This document shows, in pieces, positions 59,309 through 64,000 of a stretch of 64,000 nucleotides of DNA. The notes beneath the pieces were generated by a model, which searched no databases, was not told the DNA's origin, and worked only from the letters and a program-made list of their open reading frames with translations. Positions within the stretch are counted from its first letter, which is position 1. Each line of letters opens with the position of its first letter. Source of the DNA: Myotis daubentonii (lineage: Eukaryota > Chordata > Mammalia > Chiroptera > Vespertilionidae); NCBI RefSeq assembly GCF_963259705.1, contig NC_081853.1, positions 3,233,019 to 3,297,018 of the forward strand. The letters are read 5' to 3'. Position numbers and translations under genes: made by a program.

Positions 59309-59644
59309 GGGAGGCAGTGTGCTAGCGTGGGGAGGGCTTGCTGAGCGGGAGGTGCTGGCAGAGCTGGTCCTGCCCTGTTTTCTGGGCTCCAGGCCGCTCC
59401 TGGCGTCCCTTTCTGCTCCCCCCTCCGCGTCCTGGCTGCTGTCGCGCTATTTTTCTCCCTGTCCTTACGCCACGCGCACAAATTCATTTACCTTCACTCC
59501 CTCCCCATCCACCCTCCGCAGGGACTTTCTCTAACGCCTCCAAACGGGGTAGAAAGGCCTATCCTGCCGGTGCCCGCACCTCAGCTCCCAGAGCGGCCAG
59601 CCTGGCCCGCAGCAGCGCCGGGAGCAGCAGGCGCAGTGCACATG

Positions 59645-59792
59645 CCCGTCCCTCTGCTCACAGACCCGCAGGCCCTGCTCCTGGGCCCGCGCCCCTCCCT
59701 CTGCCCACAGACCCGCAGGCCCTGCTCCTGGGCCCGCACCCCTCCCTCTGCCCACAGACCCGCAGGCCCTGCTCCTGGGCCCGTGCCATCCC
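59645..59792. repeat. 47-bp tandem repeat, about three copies
   Basis: Units beginning cagacccgcaggccctgctc start at 59661, 59708 and 59755, with a partial copy before the first. The period is not a multiple of three. Confidence 0.93.
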
Positions 59793-60289
59793 TGGGGTCA
59801 GAGCCGCCTGCCTCCTGGCCTCTCTCAGCGCCCGCTGGGCCCCGCGCCCTGGGAAGTTACACATCAGCCTCCGAGGCCCCACATGTCTCTGTGTGCATTT
59901 TAAAACCTCAGCAAACATGCAAACATCGGCAGATTCCGGATGAAAATGCATCATTTCAGGTTCCGCGTGTGAGTTCTAAGGTGTGGCCACCCTGGGCCGT
60001 CCCAGGCGGCAGGCGCTGCTGGCCTCTGCTCAGCTGCACCCTCTGGGCGGAGCACGCGTTCCAGCTCGCTAGCCCCGGCCCTCCTCCTTGTCTTTGGCCA
60101 TTGTGGGCAAGGGTCCGGTGCAGTTTATTATTACAATTGTGCAATCTTTCCTGAGATAGAGAAATATTTTTATCAAAAGTGGAAAAACAGAAGGTTTGCT
60201 GCTTTAAGAAAATGGGAGAAAAAGCTTTTAAATAAGAAAATAGGTTGTTCTGGTGGGTTTGCTATGGAATGCCCAGCAGGCCTTATTTT

Positions 60290-60521
60290 TTTAAATTAAT
60301 TTATTTTTTAAAACATATATTTATTGATTTCAGAGAGGAAGGGAGAGGGAGAGAGAGATAGAAACATCAGTGATGAGCGAGAATCATTGATTGGCTGCCT
60401 CCTGCACGCCCCACACTGGGGATTGAACCCGCAACCCAGGCATGTGCCATTGACAGGACTTGAACCTGGGACCCTTCAGTCCGCAGGCTGACGCCCTTCC
60501 CACTGAGCCAGACTGGCTAGG
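60290..60521 (-). mobile_element. Ves SINE
   Basis: Reverse-complement SINE: tatatttattgatttcagag, agggagagggagagagagat, then a tRNA-like head ending gactggctaggg. Target duplications gcaggcct(t/g)att lie at 60276 and 60522. Confidence 0.93.
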
Positions 60522-60782
60522 GCAGGCCTGATTCTTTATGTTACCTGGTCCCTTCAGCTATGCAATCACACAGCCATCTTGGAGGTTTGCTAAACTGATG
60601 AATATTTAGGTTTTTTCCCCTTGCTGATGTGAGCAAGACACGTTTGGGTGTCTACTAATTTTCTGTCATTTAACTTTTATGCAAGCAATCCATTGAACGG
60701 TACTTCTGTAGGATAAAAACACTGTGAGAGATTGCTGCTCCTCCAGGCTCAGAAACGATGCCCTGATTCAAATGCAACAGAG

Positions 60783-60984
60783 CCGTGGTCGGCTCTCGAG
60801 CCACATGCGGCTCTTTGGCCCCTTGAGTGTGGCTCTTCCTAAGCCTTTGGAGTACCCTAATTAAGTTAATAACAATGTACCTACCTATATAGCTTAAGTT
60901 TAAAACATTTGGCTCTCAAAAGAAATTTCAATCATCGTACTGTTGATATTTGGCTCTGTTGACTGATGAGTTTGCCGACCACTG
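60783..60984. mobile_element. Non-autonomous hAT with perfect 8-bp target duplication
   Basis: The termini ccgtggtcggctctcgagcc and, on the other strand, cagtggtcggcaaactcatc are hAT-like. Exact duplications caacagag lie at 60775-60782 and 60985-60992. The 202-bp interior (catgcggctctttggcccct, aacatttggctctcaaaaga) is non-coding. The perfect duplication suggests a fairly young insertion. Confidence 0.92.
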
Positions 60985-60992
60985 CAACAGAG

Positions 60993-61384
60993 CATCTTCT
61001 TTCCAACTCCACGCAAAGTGTCCACAGTAATAGGCTGTGCAGGGAAAGGGCCCCTGGTTAAACAAGGCCGAAAACACAGAAGAATGAGGCTCAGCGCCTA
61101 TTTTTACTGCGAGTCACACTGGAGTCTCTGAAGGACTGAGAGCTCAGTGGGATGGGAAGACGGGATGATTGTTTTAGTTGGTGATACAGACTTCTATTTT
61201 TTTTTAATATCACAAAAGATCAGTTGGCAAGTGTTTTTGTTCCTTTGCTCTGCAGAGAGTATATTCTCTACATTTTGCAGATCAACTTCAGTTACACCCA
61301 GGAAAATAGTAGCACAAAGACAACACTCACTTCCTGGCTTTCTAAGGACAGCCCTGCTCTAAACAGCCTTTGCCTAATAATTAC
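60993..61384. other. Unassigned DNA
   Basis: Nothing recognised. Confidence 0.4.
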
Positions 61385-61570
61385 CAATATCTCACATTCA
61401 TCAGAATCGCATCACTGCCAGGCATTGCACTAGGCTCACACTCTATTAATTTTGAAAACAACCCCCACAGCAGGTAAATATTATTTCCATTTTACAGGTG
61501 TGGAAACCAAGGCTTTGGGACAGTACATAATTTCCCCAAGGTTCCACCTTGAAGGAGTGAAGTGGAACCA
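61385..61570 (-). repeat. MIR
   Basis: The text ccattttacaggtgtggaaa followed by ccaaggctttgggacagtac and the preceding gccaggcattgcactaggct fit a MIR in reverse orientation. Confidence 0.72.
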
Positions 61571-61629
61571 TCAGAGAATATTTCATGTCTCTATGTTTTG
61601 GGATATCTATCTCTTTAATGACACAAGGG

Positions 61630-61780
61630 AATGAGAGTCTGGAACATGTGGCTGTTGTGCAGATTATCTAGTTTAATTCTCCTACCATGAAGTAAGTGCT
61701 GTATGACTCATTGTTACAGATTAGAAATTAAGGTTGAACCCAGGCCTCTAACTCTCACGTCATCACTAAGCCCATGAGCG
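61630..61780 (-). repeat. MIR
   Basis: attgttacagattagaaatt and ggttgaacccaggcctctaa match the MIR core and tRNA-related part in reverse orientation. Confidence 0.6.
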
Positions 61781-63460
61781 GTGCCCACACCGTGCACATC
61801 TGGGGAGCCGTCCATGCCGTTCACTGCTGTCTGGACCCTCCGGAGACTGCCCTGAGCAAGTGGTCCTGACAAAGGTCCATGATAAACACTGACATTCAGC
61901 CAGGGCTTACAGCACGAAAGAAAGTAGAAGGTGCTTACCTAAAGCATCAGAATTGTATCACTAAGGTGAACTGAAAAAATTGCAGTAACTCTTTTAATAA
62001 ATTCAGTGAAGGATTTCTAGTCTTTCAATGTGTTTATAATCTCTATTTCATTCTTTGTGTGTAAGATTTTTCCTAGCAGATTTCCCCTATTAGAAAACAA
62101 CAACAAAAATGTGTCTGAATGCATTACATGTGAGAAGTCAGTTGCACAAACCCCTGCCCTCATGTGCTCTCCAGTATGTGGCTGCAGCCCGGGCAGGTTG
62201 GTGTCCTGTGCCCCTGACGTCTACCCATACCTGGAAGGGGGTGTCACCGCCCTGAGGTGTGTCCCTCGTTGCCATCGACTGACAGATTTCTCCAAAATGT
62301 AACAAAGGCCTCGACGAAGGCGGCTGGGAGAGCGAACAGGAGGTGAACACCAGAGCTTTACAAAGAGCGCCCAAAGTCTAGGCCCTTATAAAAGTGAATA
62401 ATGAGCTGCATAGACTAGTTCTTTCATGCTGAGCTCAACACACATCTTTAAACATAAGATTGTCCAGGAAGCAGATACTTGGAAACCCTTTCATCTTAAT
62501 TAAAGTTATGTGGGCTACAGAATACTTTTCCTTTAGATTAATCTCTTATTCCCACGGAGAAATTTCTATTTGTTTTTATCTAATTTGAGCTTCAAGGTTA
62601 ATCTGGGTTTAAGACTTTCCCTCCCCTGATCCCATGTATATGCATGGACTCACCAGGACCTGCGGGCTGCAGAGCTGAGCTGGTCCTCTAGCCCCTCCCT
62701 CCCTCCCACACAGGGGCGAGCGTGCATCCTGGAAGGATTCATGGAATGGCAAGGGCTATGAAAAGGTCAAGAAGCTCCCTATTTTAGGGAACCACATGCC
62801 TGCCCCCTTCAATGTGCAGTTTCTGGTAAGACTTGCTCTGGGATGTAGGACCTGAGCTTATCGCCATGGGGGCAGCAGGAGGAAGAGGGAGACGTGAAAA
62901 CAAAGATGCTGAATGTGTTTTATTCCAGAGTTGCTTCACAGACTTTGAAACAACTGGTAGATCAGATTGCTTGGCACAACATGACCTCTAATGTCCCTCA
63001 ATAATAGGAGTCTGATTGAATTTAACTGATGATGGACGTGATTTTGCCCTTTGATTTCAAAGACAAAGTAAAAAAGCATAAATAGGCCACAGAAGACTTA
63101 ATATAGAATCTAATTGGAATTTCTTAGAATTTTTTGTTTGAGTGTCTGCCTTCCATATATGGTGGTAATGTATCTTAAACATCATTTTGTTACCATAATG
63201 AGAAATACCTGAGAAATAATACATGCTGAAAAGTTGTTGAAGTAAATAAAGGCAGATTCTGATGTATATGGAATGTGTTCAGCCACATTCTGAGACCATG
63301 TGCAGGGCAGACATCATTAATCTACTTGGTACCCCTTCCACCTGCAGCCAGATGCAGCCTCAAAACCCTGAATGATGACCTTCCATCACCAGAAGAAGCA
63401 ATCAATGCTGGCAAAAGCCATGGCGCCTAGTTATCACTGTGCACGCCAAATTTAATTTTC
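61781..63460. other. Unassigned DNA
   Basis: No gene or clear transposon. The open frames at 62030-62374 show no domain. Confidence 0.45.
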
Positions 63461-63473
63461 TAAGATATTTTTA

Positions 63474-63690
63474 TTGTTTTTCTAAAAAATATATTTTATT
63501 GATTTCAGAGAAGAAGGAAGAAAGAGATAGAAACATCAGTGATGAGAGAGAATCATTGATTGACTGCCACCTGCATGCCCCTTCCTGGGGATCGAGCCCA
63601 CAACCTGGGCATGTGCCCTGACCAGGAATTGAACCTTGACCTCCTAATGCATGGATCCATGCTCAACCACTGAGCACACTGACCAGGCTC
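63474..63690 (-). mobile_element. Ves SINE
   Basis: Reverse-complement SINE: aaaatatattttattgattt, gaaacatcagtgatgagaga, and a head ending actgagcacactgaccaggc. Target duplications taa(g/a)atattttta lie at 63461 and 63691. Confidence 0.93.
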
Positions 63691-64000
63691 TAAAATATTT
63701 TTAAAATATTCAACCTTTATGTAATATGCACAATTCACTTTCCTACTGAAGTTGACCCCATTCTCCATCTCTCTTCCCATTTTTTTCTCTCAGTTTTATA
63801 CAAAGCATCTAGTTGGCTAGGAATCCCATTCTCAGGTCTTTATCTTGCCTCCAGGAGTTTCCATCGTGTAAATTCATGAAACTTCTGGGAGAGCGCTGAC
63901 CCAGGAGGACAGTTTTTATTAAACCATCATACATACCATCATGGATCAGAAAGGCACCGAAAAGCTTCAGGTGGTCAGGGCATGGAGTGGTAGCTCTGGA

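Larger units (their letters stand above)
57320..60110. other. GC-rich domain with CpG clusters and tandem repeats
   Basis: Long open frames on both strands (up to 201 residues) follow GC content. CpG clusters lie at 57395-57610 and 59440-59850. TG-rich DNA lies at 59113-59308 and a 47-bp tandem repeat at 59645-59792. No protein family or RNA gene is recognised. A promoter or subtelomere-like context is possible. Confidence 0.4.

Noticed and set aside
59338..60154. Open frames of 201 and 194 residues in GC-rich DNA
   Set aside because: Overlapping open frames on both strands follow GC content, and a 47-bp tandem repeat with a period not divisible by three shifts the frames. No domain is seen.

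Overview
The window is vertebrate nuclear DNA and almost certainly comes from a vesper bat (Vespertilionidae, of the Myotis, Eptesicus or Pipistrellus kind). Four things support this. Several tRNA-derived Ves-type SINEs are present in both orientations. HeliBat-type Helitrons are present, with 5' TC + TATATAATAAAAG starts, 3' hairpin + CTAG ends and A|T target sites. Short hAT elements of the SPIN and nhAT type occur together with mariner MITEs and a Tigger-like element. A young HAL1/L1 set lies on top of ancient L2, MIR and MLT1. Family names come from recognition by eye; no database was searched.

I find no intact protein-coding host gene and no convincing exon. Every reading frame I can recognise belongs to a transposable element and is broken. 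The window therefore reads as intergenic or deep intronic DNA shaped by nested transposition.

Layout. 1-738: an MLT1-like LTR tail, then a Helitron. 739-8548: mostly unassigned DNA with a CpG-rich island near 4.3-4.9 kb. 8.5-11.1 kb: a HAL1-like (half-L1) element with ORF1 only, followed by L2 and L1 3' ends and two SINEs. 13.0-19.3 kb: a near-complete, decayed L1 on the minus strand, hit by a SINE, a Helitron and a large (CCT)n(TTC)n tract. 20.05-20.35 kb: a small Helitron with a strong hairpin. 21.2-26.85 kb: an older plus-strand L1 hit by a MITE, Helitron ends and a SINE. 26.85-27.84 kb: a Tigger-like element coding only for a DNA-binding domain and an acidic tail. 29.46-32.33 kb: two Helitrons joined exactly head to tail, the second carrying a wrecked but recognisable Rep gene with its HUH motif. 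32.7-39.6 kb: L1, LTR, L2, hAT and SINE fragments, an LTR-like stretch containing a large minisatellite, and an inverted pair of SPIN elements. 42.65-45.08 kb: a minus-strand L1 fragment keeping only the 5' UTR and the start of ORF1, with an nhAT inside it. 50.6-51.5 kb: a long minus-strand Helitron. 52.5-55.7 kb: an L2 and an L1 tail. 55.7-60.1 kb: GC-rich DNA with tandem repeats. 60.3-64.0 kb: a SINE, an hAT with a perfect 8-bp target duplication, MIR copies and another SINE.

The points I would follow up first are these. (1) Several separate Helitron copies carry a CTCF-like core, and in one copy two such cores form the arms of a near-perfect convergent hairpin. (2) The 29.46-32.33 kb pair has a seamless CTAG/TC junction and only one A...T target site for the pair, which points to a rolling-circle concatemer. 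(3) The Tigger-like element has lost its catalytic domain but keeps an open DNA-binding reading frame. (4) The Helitron Rep leader contains a 42-residue tandem repeat of charged motifs.
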